Source: JALORV01 sp963780715
GTDB taxonomy: Bacteria; Pseudomonadota; Gammaproteobacteria; Burkholderiales; Burkholderiaceae_F
Direction of reading: 5' to 3'
Assembly (NCBI GenBank): GCA_963780715.1
Contig: CAWADK010000015.1
Coordinates: 1-64,000, forward strand
Length of the DNA stretch: 64,000 nucleotides
Both the position numbers and the translations under genes were made by a program. Of this stretch, positions 16,607 to 25,089 are shown piece by piece; position 1 is the stretch's first letter, and each line of letters starts with the position of its first letter. A model generated the notes under the pieces. That model did no database searches. It saw only the letters and a list, made by a program, of their open reading frames with translations, and was not told the origin of the DNA.

Positions 16607-17313
16607 TGCTCGGTGTCATCGGCGGCATGGGCCCGCTGGCGACGGCGGACTTCTTCGGCAAGCTGATCGTCGCCACGGGCGCCGAACGGGATGAGGAGAA
16701 CATCCCCACGCTGATCCATTCCGTCCCGCAGCTGCCGTCGCGACCGGCCGCCATCCTGCGCGGCGGCGAATCGCCGCTGCCGGCGCTGATCGCGGCGCGC
16801 GACCGCCTGCTCGCGGCCGGCGCAACGATGCTGGCCATGCCGTGCAATACCGCGCATCACTGGTACGGCGAACTCGCCGCCGACGCGCCGGTGCCCTTCC
16901 CGCACATCGCAGATGCGGTCAGCGCCGAGTTGCCCCTGGAGGCGCAACGCATCGGCATCATCGCGACCGCGGCCACGCTGGCAGCAAGGATCTACGAAGA
17001 GAGGTTGGACAGCGGCATCGAGTGGCTCAGGCCGGACGCAGATCAGTTCGAGCGCGCCGTCCAGCCCGCGATCGATGCCGTCAAACGCAATGCGGCATCC
17101 GACGCTGGCCGACTGCTCGCGCCGGTCATCGTCGCGCTGCGCGAGCAGGGCGCGTCCTGCGTGATACTGGCCTGCACCGAGTTGCCGGTGGCGCTCGACG
17201 CCATTGCATCCCCGCTGCGCGCGCACTGCATCGATTCGACGGCGGCCCTGGCGCGCGCCTGCGTCCGGACGTGGCGTGAAAGTGTCGCCGCGGGCGCCAT
17301 CGCGAACCTATAA
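16606..17313 (+). CDS. Aspartate/glutamate racemase family protein
   Basis: This 235-residue cofactor-independent racemase starts MLGVIGGMGPLATADFFGKL. The two catalytic cysteines are in AMPCNTAHHWY and LACTELPVAL. These features assign it to the Asp/Glu racemase family. Whether the substrate is aspartate, glutamate or a related acid cannot be told. Its ATG overlaps the stop of the preceding D-cysteine desulfhydrase-like gene, so the pair is translationally coupled. Its last codons contain the -10 element of the next gene. Confidence 0.88.
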   Translation: MLGVIGGMGPLATADFFGKLIVATGAERDEENIPTLIHSVPQLPSRPAAILRGGESPLPALIAARDRLLAAGATMLAMPCNTAHHWYGELAADAPVPFPHIADAVSAELPLEAQRIGIIATAATLAARIYEERLDSGIEWLRPDADQFERAVQPAIDAVKRNAASDAGRLLAPVIVALREQGASCVILACTELPVALDAIASPLRAHCIDSTAALARACVRTWRESVAAGAIANL

Positions 17314-17314
17314 T
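17309..17314 (+). promoter_or_regulatory. -10 element (TATAAT) of a probable leaderless promoter
   Basis: A perfect TATAAT, partly inside the end of the racemase gene, sits with eight bases between it and the ATG of the aminotransferase gene. As with pncB, transcription would begin at or very near the start codon. No Shine-Dalgarno sequence is visible between the two. Confidence 0.5.
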
Positions 17315-17322
17315 CGCCCGCC

Positions 17323-18525
17323 ATGCCCAAGCTCAGTCGTCGCGCCGAAGCACTCGGCACCGAGAACGCCTTCGTCGTGCTGGCCGAAGTGAACCGGCTG
17401 ATCCGCGACGGCGCCGACATCGTTTCGTTCTGCATCGGCCAGCCGGACTTCCCGACACCGTTGCATGTGCAGGACGCCGCGGTCGAGGCCGTGCGCGGTG
17501 GCCGGCATGGCTACACGCCGTCGGCCGGTATCGATGAACTGCGCGCCGCGGCCGCCCGGTCGATGGGTGACCTGCGCGGGCTCGCGATCGAACCTGACGA
17601 GGTTGTCGTCGGTGCGGGGGCGAAGCCCTTCATCGGCTACACGATCGCGTCCGTGACGGACTACGGCGCCGGCGACGAGGTCATCTACCCGGTGCCCGGG
17701 TTTCCGATCTACGAGTCCCAGATCGTCGCCAACGGCGCGGTCCCGGTCGCGTTGCCGCTCGCCGAGGCGCGCGGCTTCGCGTTCGATCCAGCGGCGCTGG
17801 AGGCGCGTATCGGTCCGAAGACGCGGCTGCTGATCCTCAACACTCCGCACAACCCGACGGGGGGGCTCCTGACGCGCGCGGATCTCGAGGCCATCGCCGC
17901 GGTGCTGCGGCGGCATCCCGACGTCTGGGTCTATGCCGACGAGATCTACAGCAAGCTGGTCTACGACGGCGAATTCGTCTCGATCGCCGCCTTGCCCGGC
18001 ATGCGGGAGCGAACGATCATCTCCGACGGTGCGAGCAAGACCTACGCCATGACCGGCTGGCGCATCGGCTTCACGGCGAACAAGCTGCTGGCGCCGGTCT
18101 TCACGCGCTGGATCACCAACACCGAGTCGTGTGCCTCGCAGATCAGCCAGTGGGCCGCGCTGCAGGCCCTGACCGGTCCACAGGCCGACGCCGAGGTGAT
18201 GAAAGAGCGCTTTCACGCTCGTCGCGACCTGATCGTGCGCCTGCTCAATGCCGTGCCGGGGTTTCGCTGTGCGACGCCGGGAGGTGCGTTCTACGCCTGG
18301 CCCAACGTCACGCAGGCCTGCGCGCTGATCGGCGCGCGTGATTCCGAGGAACTGCGTCGCCGGCTGCTGCTCGAAGCCGGGGTTGCCGTGCTGGCTGACA
18401 TTCACTTTGGCCCACGCATCGAGGGCGAAGGCCAGCACATCCGCTTCTCCTACGCGACCAGCGAGTCCGCAATCGAGCAGGGCGTGGCGCGCATCGACGC
18501 GTTCATGCGAAAGGCAACCCGATGA
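17323..18525 (+). CDS. Class I/II pyridoxal phosphate aminotransferase
   Basis: This 400-residue aminotransferase is related to aspartate aminotransferases. The N-terminus is SRRAEALGTENAFVVLAEVN. The substrate-binding segment NTPHNPTGG, the PLP lysine in SDGASKTYAMTGWRIGF, and the C-terminal Arg region HIRFSYATSE are all present. It moves the amino group between an amino acid and a 2-oxo acid. It follows the racemase and overlaps the LUD gene by ATGA. The neighbours (racemase, hydroxyacid dehydrogenase) suggest a local 2-oxo acid/amino acid interconversion module. Confidence 0.92.
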   Translation: MPKLSRRAEALGTENAFVVLAEVNRLIRDGADIVSFCIGQPDFPTPLHVQDAAVEAVRGGRHGYTPSAGIDELRAAAARSMGDLRGLAIEPDEVVVGAGAKPFIGYTIASVTDYGAGDEVIYPVPGFPIYESQIVANGAVPVALPLAEARGFAFDPAALEARIGPKTRLLILNTPHNPTGGLLTRADLEAIAAVLRRHPDVWVYADEIYSKLVYDGEFVSIAALPGMRERTIISDGASKTYAMTGWRIGFTANKLLAPVFTRWITNTESCASQISQWAALQALTGPQADAEVMKERFHARRDLIVRLLNAVPGFRCATPGGAFYAWPNVTQACALIGARDSEELRRRLLLEAGVAVLADIHFGPRIEGEGQHIRFSYATSESAIEQGVARIDAFMRKATR

Positions 18526-19214
18526 GCTTCGACACGTCGAAGGCGCGCGCCGAGATCCTGCGGCGGATCCGTACCGCGCAGAAGCGCGAGGCGCCCTCCG
18601 CCAACGATCTCACGGCCGCGGAAGACTACCTCGCGGCCCATCCCGCCGGACCGCGTCCTGCGCCCTATGCCGACCGGCTCGCGCACTTCACCGCGATGGC
18701 CGAACGCATGTCGAGCACGGTGGAGACGGTCGACGCGTTGCCCGATGCGCCAGCGGCGGTGGCGCGGTACCTGGCTGCACAGGGCATCGCGGCGCAGGCA
18801 GCTGTGTGGCCCATGCTGCGGGAGCTGCCCTGGGAGGCGGCGAACCTCGCCGTGGAGTTCCGGCCGCCGCGGCGCGACGAATCGCAGGGCGCCGACCTCG
18901 TCGGCATCACCGGCTGTTACTGCGCGATCGCCGAAACCGGGACGCTGGTGCTGCTTTCGGGTGCCGACTCGCCGGCATCGACGCATCTGCTGCCCGAGAC
19001 CCATGTCGCGCTGGTCGCGGCGAGCCGAGTTGTCGCTACGATGGAAGACGCGTTTGAGCTGATGCGCCGCGAACACGGCGGGGCGCAGCAGATGATGCCG
19101 CGGGCCGTGAACATGGTGTCGGGGCCGTCGCGCACTGGCGACATCGAGCAGACGATCGTGCTCGGAGCGCATGGGCCGTATCGCGTCCACATCATTGTCG
19201 TAGCGTCCGCCTAA
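18522..19214 (+). CDS. LUD domain protein (LutC/YkgG-like)
   Basis: This 230-residue protein has the LUD fold found in LutC, a subunit of the LutABC L-lactate oxidation complex. Diagnostic segments are ADLVGITGCYCAIAETGTLVLLSG, MMPRAVNMVSGPSRTGDIEQTIVLGAHGP and a C-terminal HIIVVASA. No lutA or lutB gene is nearby, so a role in lactate oxidation is not supported by context. It overlaps the aminotransferase gene by ATGA and precedes a transporter gene. It may act in 2-hydroxy acid or related metabolism, but this is inference. Confidence 0.85.
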   Translation: MSFDTSKARAEILRRIRTAQKREAPSANDLTAAEDYLAAHPAGPRPAPYADRLAHFTAMAERMSSTVETVDALPDAPAAVARYLAAQGIAAQAAVWPMLRELPWEAANLAVEFRPPRRDESQGADLVGITGCYCAIAETGTLVLLSGADSPASTHLLPETHVALVAASRVVATMEDAFELMRREHGGAQQMMPRAVNMVSGPSRTGDIEQTIVLGAHGPYRVHIIVVASA

Positions 19215-19242
19215 GAACTAGAACAGATTCAGGGAGACTGTC

Positions 19243-20580
19243 ATGCAGCATGCGGCGCGCGCCGTGGCTGCCGTCATGCTGCTGATTGCGCCTTCGCTGG
19301 CGCTCGCGGCGGGCGGCGGGTTTGCTGGCCCCACGGTGGCCGGCATCCCTGTGGAGTTCCTATTCTTCGCCGCCACGCTCCTGTCCGTGGCGCTGTTTCA
19401 CCACCACACGATGCCGATCGCCATCACCGGCGCCACGGTGATCGCGCTCTACAAGATCGTGTTCTCGCCGTTCAGGACCGGAGCCGGCCTTTCGGGTTTC
19501 TTCGCGCATCTCGGGCACGAGTGGGTCATCCTGGCGAACCTCGCCATGCTGCTGCTGGGGTTCGGCCTGTTGGCCCGCTACTTCGAGGAAAGCCGGTTAC
19601 CGGCCATACTGCCGAAGTACCTTCCGAACGACTGGAAGGGTGGCTTCGTCCTGCTCGTACTGGTGTTCGTGCTGTCGGGCTTTCTCGACAACATCGCCGC
19701 TGCGATGATCGGCGGTGCGGTCGCCGCCACGGTGTTCCGCGGCAAGGTGCATATCGGCTATCTCGCCGCGATCGTGGCGGCGTCCAATGCCGGCGGGGCC
19801 GGCAGCGTGGTCGGAGATACGACGACGACGATGCTGTGGATCTCCGGCATTTCGCCGCAGGAAGTCGTCGAGGCTTATATCGCCTCCGCCGTGGCCCTGC
19901 TCATTTTCGGCGTCATCGCGGCACGGCAGCAGCATGCGTTCCATCCGATCGCACGTGAAGCAGAGGTCAACGTCCGCATCGATGGCTGGTCGTTGGGAGT
20001 TGTCGGCTTCATCCTCGCCGTGGCGGTCAGCGTCAATGTCTTCGTCAACCTGCGGTGGAACGAGATCGCTGACAGCTTTCCGTTCATCGGGGTTGCCGTC
20101 TGGATGGCGATATTCATCGGCGGCCACGTACGCCGGCCCGACTGGAGGTTGATCCCGCTGTCGCTGCGGGGAACGATCTTCCTGCTTTCGCTGGTGCTCG
20201 CCGCCTCGATGATGCCGGTGGAGGAGCTTCCGGCCGCATCCTGGCAGACCGCCCTCGGCCTGGGCTTCGTCTCGGCAGTGTTCGACAACATTCCGCTGAC
20301 GGAGCTCGCAATCAAGCAGGGTGGCTATGACTGGGGCTTTCTCGCCTACGCGGTCGGCTTCGGTGGGTCGATGATCTGGTTCGGCTCATCGGCCGGTGTC
20401 GCCATTTCCAATATGTTTGCCCAGGCACGCTCGGTCGGGCAGTGGCTGCGGCACGGATGGCATGTCGCGCTCGCCTACGTCATCGGCTACTTCGTCATGC
20501 TGGCGCTGATCGGTTTTCATCCCGGCTCCGCGCCGCGTGGCAGCGTTGCGGTGCCGCCGGCGGCCCAGCAAACAAAGTAG
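19243..20580 (+). CDS. Ion/dicarboxylate transporter of the ArsB/NhaD-citrate permease type
   Basis: This 445-residue inner-membrane transporter has about 11-12 hydrophobic segments and a cleavable-looking N-terminus (MLLIAPSLALAAGGG). Conserved features of the ion transporter superfamily include SGFLDNIAAAMIGG and VFDNIPLTELAIKQGG, the two re-entrant DN motifs, and SNAGGAGSVVGDTTTTMLW. It could move Na+/H+ or an organic acid anion. The paired DN motifs resemble NhaD-type antiporters. It lies between the LUD and hydroxyacid dehydrogenase genes. A 28-base gap with GGGAG precedes the ATG. Confidence 0.75.
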   Translation: MQHAARAVAAVMLLIAPSLALAAGGGFAGPTVAGIPVEFLFFAATLLSVALFHHHTMPIAITGATVIALYKIVFSPFRTGAGLSGFFAHLGHEWVILANLAMLLLGFGLLARYFEESRLPAILPKYLPNDWKGGFVLLVLVFVLSGFLDNIAAAMIGGAVAATVFRGKVHIGYLAAIVAASNAGGAGSVVGDTTTTMLWISGISPQEVVEAYIASAVALLIFGVIAARQQHAFHPIAREAEVNVRIDGWSLGVVGFILAVAVSVNVFVNLRWNEIADSFPFIGVAVWMAIFIGGHVRRPDWRLIPLSLRGTIFLLSLVLAASMMPVEELPAASWQTALGLGFVSAVFDNIPLTELAIKQGGYDWGFLAYAVGFGGSMIWFGSSAGVAISNMFAQARSVGQWLRHGWHVALAYVIGYFVMLALIGFHPGSAPRGSVAVPPAAQQTK

Positions 20581-20594
20581 GAGGGATCGATCCC

Positions 20595-21572
20595 GTGCAA
20601 CGTGTCGTCGTCTCCCGCCGCATCTTTCCCGCGCTGGTCGCAGATCTGCAGCGGGAATTCGACGTGCACGCCAACCAGGACGACGTGGGGTGGAATGCCT
20701 CCGAGCTGGCTGCCGCGCTGAGCGATGCGGACGGCGCGCTGCTGACGGCGGGCGATCGCATCGACGAGTCGCTGCTGGCGCAGTGCCCACGCCTGAAGGT
20801 GGTCGCGAACATTGCCGTCGGCATCAACAACCTCGACCTGGCGGCATGCACCCGGCATGGAGTGCTCGCGACGAACACGCCCGACGTCCTGAACGAGGCG
20901 ACGGCCGATCACGCCTGGGCCTTGCTGCTCGCGGCCGCCCGGCGCGTTGGCGAGTCCGAGCGCTGGCTGCGCGCCGGCCTGTGGAAGCGCTGGACCTTCG
21001 AGATGTTCACGGGTGCCGAGGTCGGCGGCACGACACTCGGCATCCTTGGCATGGGACGCATCGGTCGTGCAATTGCGCGCCGCGCGGCCGGCTTCTCGAT
21101 GCCGGTGATCTATCACAACCGGACGCGGCTGCCGGCGGAACTGGAGGGTGGCGCGCGCCACGTCGATCTGCCGGAACTGCTGCGCGCGAGCGATCACCTG
21201 GTGCTTGTCGTGCCGTACTCGCCCGAGGTGCACCACATCATTGACGCGGCCGCACTGGCGCAGATGAAGCCCTCGGCGGTGCTGATCAACATCGCGCGCG
21301 GTGGTGTCGTGGACGACCGGGCGCTGGTGGCTGCACTGCGGAACGGTCAAATCGCGGCCGCGGGACTCGATGTCTTCGAGAACGAGCCTGCGCTTCATCC
21401 CGGCCTGCTGGAACTCGAGAACGTCGTTCTGACGCCGCACATTGCGTCCAGTACCCGTGCAACGCGAACGGCGATGGCGCAACTCGCAATGACCAACCTG
21501 CGCGCTGCCCTGGCGGGGCAGGTGCCGCCGTCTCTCGTCAACCCCGAAGTGCTGCAGAATCGGCGCCGCTGA
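20595..21572 (+). CDS. D-isomer-specific 2-hydroxyacid dehydrogenase
   Basis: This 325-residue NAD(P)-dependent dehydrogenase interconverts a 2-oxo acid and its D-2-hydroxy acid. The Rossmann motif is GILGMGRIGRAIARR, the catalytic Arg is in NIARGGVVDD, the Glu is in DVFENEP, and the His is in TPHIASSTRATR. Sequence blocks such as VVANIAVGINNLDL resemble glyoxylate/hydroxypyruvate reductases (GhrB-like). I chose the GTG at 20595, preceded by GGAGG 14 bases upstream. Longer in-frame starts would overlap the transporter gene. It is followed 14 bases later by the PHA granule protein gene. Confidence 0.9.
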   Translation: MQRVVVSRRIFPALVADLQREFDVHANQDDVGWNASELAAALSDADGALLTAGDRIDESLLAQCPRLKVVANIAVGINNLDLAACTRHGVLATNTPDVLNEATADHAWALLLAAARRVGESERWLRAGLWKRWTFEMFTGAEVGGTTLGILGMGRIGRAIARRAAGFSMPVIYHNRTRLPAELEGGARHVDLPELLRASDHLVLVVPYSPEVHHIIDAAALAQMKPSAVLINIARGGVVDDRALVAALRNGQIAAAGLDVFENEPALHPGLLELENVVLTPHIASSTRATRTAMAQLAMTNLRAALAGQVPPSLVNPEVLQNRRR

Positions 21573-21586
21573 CGTCAGGAGGCAAG

Positions 21587-21988
21587 ATGGCAGACATCAA
21601 GATGATCAAGTATCACTCGCTGCCGATGGCGCAGGCGCGGGCTCTGGTCCAGCAAGCGGCGGACGATCTGGCGAGCGAGTACGACCTCGTCAGCCACTGG
21701 GCCGGCAACGCGCTGCACTTCCGTCGCAGCGGTGTGCAGGGCGAGATGAATGTCACGTCGTCCGAGATTCACCTCGAAGTCACGCTGGGATTCCTGCTGA
21801 AGGCCTTCAAGGCGAAGTTCGTCGAGCACATCGAGCACAACTTCGACACGCTGCTCGCCAAGGCGCACGCCGAACACCGCCCGGCCAAGCCGCACGCTCC
21901 GGCGAAGGACCGGGTCGGGACGGACGCAGGGGCCAGGAAGGGCGCGCCCAAGCCCGCCAGGAAGGCCGCTCGCAAACGGTCGACTTGA
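21587..21988 (+). CDS. PHA system (granule region) family protein
   Basis: This 133-residue protein of the polyhydroxyalkanoic acid system family has residues 1-90 (HSLPMAQARALVQQAADDLA; LEVTLGFLLKAFKAKFVEHI) matching the domain found near PHA genes. The rest is a Lys/Ala/Pro-rich basic tail ending ARKAARKRST, reminiscent of phasin or DNA-binding tails. It is probably granule-associated. It follows the dehydrogenase gene by 14 bases with a good AGGAGG. It converges with the acyl-CoA-binding protein gene across a GC-rich potential hairpin at about 22004-22030. Confidence 0.82.
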   Translation: MADIKMIKYHSLPMAQARALVQQAADDLASEYDLVSHWAGNALHFRRSGVQGEMNVTSSEIHLEVTLGFLLKAFKAKFVEHIEHNFDTLLAKAHAEHRPAKPHAPAKDRVGTDAGARKGAPKPARKAARKRST

Positions 21989-22046
21989 GGCGGACGGGCG
22001 AGTGCCGCGCGGCGTTGCGCCGCGGCGGCGTCCCGGCCCCCGGGGT

Positions 22047-22304
22047 TCAGCCCTTGAGGTCTTCGATCAGCGCGATGTACTGCTTCATCGCGTCCTCGGT
22101 GCCGGTGCCCTTGATCTCGTTCCACGCATCCCACTTGGCCCGCCCGACCATGTCGGTGAACCCGGGCCGCTTGCCTTCGACATCGCCGCTCGACGCCTGC
22201 TTGAACAGGGCATAGAGCTTCAGCAGCGTCTGGTTGTCAGGACGCTCGGGAAGGCTTTTCGAATCGGCCACAGCCTTCTCGAATTTCGCTTTCAGGTCGC
22301 TCAC
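22047..22304 (-). CDS. Acyl-CoA-binding protein
   Basis: This 85-residue four-helix acyl-CoA-binding protein has the core KLYALFKQASSGDVEGKRPG and AKWDAWNEIKGTGTEDAMKQYI, near-textbook ACBP blocks with the Tyr, Lys and Trp residues that hold acyl-CoA. It buffers and delivers long-chain acyl-CoA in the cytoplasm. It is divergent from the wax ester synthase/DGAT gene, whose substrate is acyl-CoA, across a 156-base intergenic region, so the two are plausibly co-regulated. ACBP is less common in bacteria than in eukaryotes. Confidence 0.93.
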   Translation of the reverse strand: MSDLKAKFEKAVADSKSLPERPDNQTLLKLYALFKQASSGDVEGKRPGFTDMVGRAKWDAWNEIKGTGTEDAMKQYIALIEDLKG

Positions 22305-22460
22305 GATGTCTCCTGTCTTCTGATGTTGTGACTACGGACTTCACTGCGGTACTGGCCGGAACCAACTCGCGCCTGTCAGGATAGCGCGTCGTATCATTGC
22401 CAGCGACCCTAGGGGGCGAGCGGCATCCACCGCGCCGCACGGGTGCGTACGGGAGACAGC

Positions 22461-24142
22461 ATGGGCAAGCGCGAGCGGATGTCGTCCGTGGACACGGCGT
22501 GGCTGCGGATGGACTCGCAGGCGAATCTGATGTTGATCGTCGGCGTCTACGAATTCGAAGGCAAGGTCGATTACGACCGTCTGCGGCGCCTGGTCGAGGA
22601 AAAGCTGCTGCAGCACGACCGCTTCCGCAGTTGCGTCGATGCAGGACGCGACGGGCTATTCCTGGGAAGTCGACGACAACTTCGACCTCGACCTGCACCT
22701 CGCCCGTACGGCGTTGCCGGGAGCAGGCAGTTCCGCGGATCTCAAGCGGCTGGTCGGTCGCCTGGCTTCCACCGCGCTGGATGCGAGCAGGCCGCTGTGG
22801 CAAATGCACCTCGTCGACAATTACAACGGCGGCCAGGCGCTGATCATCCGTATCCACCACTGCATTGCCGACGGCATCGCCCTCATCGGGGTGCTGCTGG
22901 CGCTGACGTCGGACGATCCGGCCGAGGGCGGCACCGAAACGGCCGTCCGTGCGCATCAAGGCAACCCGCTCGGCGGGAGCCTGGGACGCGCTGCTGCGCC
23001 CCTTTACGAGGCGACCGTGAAGGCGATCGACTCGACCAGCGACGCCGCGGTCCGGGCATTGCATGCCTCGGCCGCGCTGCTCGAGCACCCGGACTCGGTC
23101 GGCGAAGCCGCCGGTGATGCGGCACGGCTTGCGGCGCAGGTCGCGAAGGATCTGGCGAGCATCGCCCTGATGGAAAACGACGCGGTCACCAGCCTCAAGG
23201 GCGTGCCGTCCGGGTCGAAGGTCGTGGCCTGGAACGAGCCGCTCGCGCTCGCTGACGTCAAAGCGGTCTGCAAGGCGCTCGGCTGCTCTGTCAACGACGT
23301 GCTGCTCGCCTCGGTTGCCGGAGCCATACGCTCGTACCTCGAGCAGCAGGGCGAGGAGGTCGACGGCATCGAGCTGCGGGCGATGGTTCCGGTCAACCTG
23401 CGCGACCCCCGCAAGTGGAAGGAACTGGGCAACAAGTTCGGCCTCGTGCCGCTGCTGCTGCCGGTCGGAATGGCCAACCCGATCGCGCGCGTCTATGAAG
23501 TGCGGCGCCGCATGGACCAACTGAAGCAGAGCTACACGGCAGTGCTCACGATGGGCATCCTCGGCGCGGCGGGGCTGGTGCCGCGTGCGCTGCAGAAGCA
23601 GGCGCTCGATTTCCTGGCGAAAAAGGCCACCGCGGTGATGACCAACGTCCCCGGCCCGGAGCAGCCGCTGTACATGGCCGGCGCGCACGTCCGGCGCATG
23701 ATGTTCTGGGTGCCGCAGTCGGGCAACATCGGCATTGGTGTCTCGATCCTGTCCTATGCGGGCGGAGTGCAGTTCGGCCTGATTGCCGACAAGCGCCTGT
23801 GCGACGACCCGCAGCGCATCATCGATCGCTTCGAGCCCGAGTTCGAGAAGCTTGTCCTGACGCTTTGCATGCTGCCGTGGGAAGGTGCCGTCGATGCCGA
23901 CGGTGCCGAGAGCTGGCTCTTTCCGTCAGTCGCGGCGCCGAAGCGCGCGCCGCGCAAAGGCCGGATGAGGCGCAAGGCGGCGGCTTCCCACACGACATTG
24001 CCGAGGCGATGCCGGAGCGACGCCGCCCAGCACGGCGGCGGCCGCCGAAGGCGATGCCCCGTCGGCGGGAGAGCCGGCGGCACGCCCGGCGGGCGTGCGC
24101 CGGCGCAAGTCGGCGTTCGCCGCGGCCCGCGGCACGGGCTGA
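22461..24142 (+). pseudogene. Wax ester synthase/diacylglycerol acyltransferase, frameshifted
   Basis: This is a WS/DGAT-family O-acyltransferase that makes storage wax esters or triacylglycerol from acyl-CoA. The N-terminus SSVDTAWLRMDSQANLMLIVG is in one frame. From 22639 the rest is in the next frame, including the catalytic HHCIADG, the block AMVPVNLRD and TNVPGPEQPLYMAG, which implies one extra base near 22638. A second shift near 24000 is likely: the third frame gives an Ala/Pro-rich tail ending ARGTG with a TGA at 24140-24142, one base before alaX. Otherwise the frame runs on to 24213, overlapping alaX. The ATG at 22461 has GGGAGAC upstream. Confidence 0.85.
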
Positions 24143-24143
24143 A

Positions 24144-24875
24144 ATGTCAACTGAAGCGTTGTTTCGCACTGACGCTTACCTGCGCTCCTGTGACGCGACA
24201 GTCACCGTGGTGACCGACGACGGTGTGGAACTCGATCGCACGGTGTTCTATCCGCTGGGCGGCGGCCAGGCGGGCGACACCGGCTGGCTCGTCACGGCCG
24301 AAGGGGCGCGCCTGCGGGTCACCGATACGCGCAAGAGCAGGCGTCCTGACGCCACTCCCGCTGACGCCGTTCATCTTCTCGATCCGGCGAGCGGCTGGCG
24401 AAGCCAGCTTCATGTCGGCACTGCGGTCCATGCGGAAATCGACTGGGAGCGACGCTACCGCCACATGCGCTTTCATACCGCCACGCATCTGCTGTGCGCG
24501 GTGGTGAAACAGCTGGTCGATGGGTGCAGTATCACCAGCGACTATGCGCGACTCGACTTCGCGATGACGGACCTGCTCGACAAGGCCGACGTGCAGGCCG
24601 GACTCGATCGGCTGATCGCGGCAGGGCATGAGGTGAGCTGCGAGTGGATCACCGACGACGAGATGCTCGCTAACCCGCAGCTCGTGAAGTCGATGAGCGT
24701 CAGTCCTCCACTCGGTTTCGGGCGCGTGCGCCTGCTGCGCGTGCGCGACGTCGACCTGCAGCCATGCGGAGGCACGCACGTGAGGAACACCGCGGAAATC
24801 GGCGACGTGCGGGTTGCCAAGATCGAGAAAAAGAGTGCCCGTACCCGGCGCGTGGTCCTTGAACTGGGGGCCTGA
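24144..24875 (+). CDS. Alanyl-tRNA editing protein AlaX-like
   Basis: This 243-residue stand-alone editing domain related to AlaRS hydrolyses mischarged tRNA-Ala (Ser or Gly on tRNA-Ala) in trans. Zinc-binding HTATHLL and CGGTHV are both present. The N-terminal domain has DRTVFYPLGGGQAGDTGWL. The length fits the AlaX-M/L class without the aminoacylation domain. The ATG at 24144 lies one base after the inferred stop of the WS/DGAT gene, suggesting co-transcription with it. The gene is followed by a short CCCCCT/AGGGGG hairpin. Confidence 0.9.
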   Translation: MSTEALFRTDAYLRSCDATVTVVTDDGVELDRTVFYPLGGGQAGDTGWLVTAEGARLRVTDTRKSRRPDATPADAVHLLDPASGWRSQLHVGTAVHAEIDWERRYRHMRFHTATHLLCAVVKQLVDGCSITSDYARLDFAMTDLLDKADVQAGLDRLIAAGHEVSCEWITDDEMLANPQLVKSMSVSPPLGFGRVRLLRVRDVDLQPCGGTHVRNTAEIGDVRVAKIEKKSARTRRVVLELGA

Positions 24876-24878
24876 CAT

Positions 24879-24897
24879 CCCCCTGCCAGTGAGGGGG
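24879..24897 (+). terminator. Weak hairpin after alaX
   Basis: CCCCCT (24879-24884) can pair with AGGGGG (24892-24897) over a seven-base loop. No T tract follows, so it may be a Rho-dependent pause or simply a GC-rich repeat. Confidence 0.3.
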
Positions 24898-25012
24898 GCG
24901 AAGGGGCGTCAGGGTGCCGCCGCGGAAACCCGCCCGGGCGGAGGCGCATGACGCGTGTCCGCGCGATTCAAAAGTCGGGCCGTTTCGGGGCACATTTCGA
25001 ACCGCAGCCAGG

Positions 25013-25028
25013 GTCCCTTTGACGGGAC
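25013..25028. repeat. Short inverted repeat in the gap before the rhodanese fusion gene
   Basis: GTCCC and GGGAC flank a six-base loop in the 214-base gap between alaX and the next gene. The gap otherwise shows no gene that I can support. Its composition is less codon-like than its surroundings and may be a dispersed intergenic element. Confidence 0.25.
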
Positions 25029-25089
25029 ACTTGACTCCCCCGCGAGTGGCCTGAATGGCACGTGGGAAGGTCGGCCAGGGAGGATGGAC

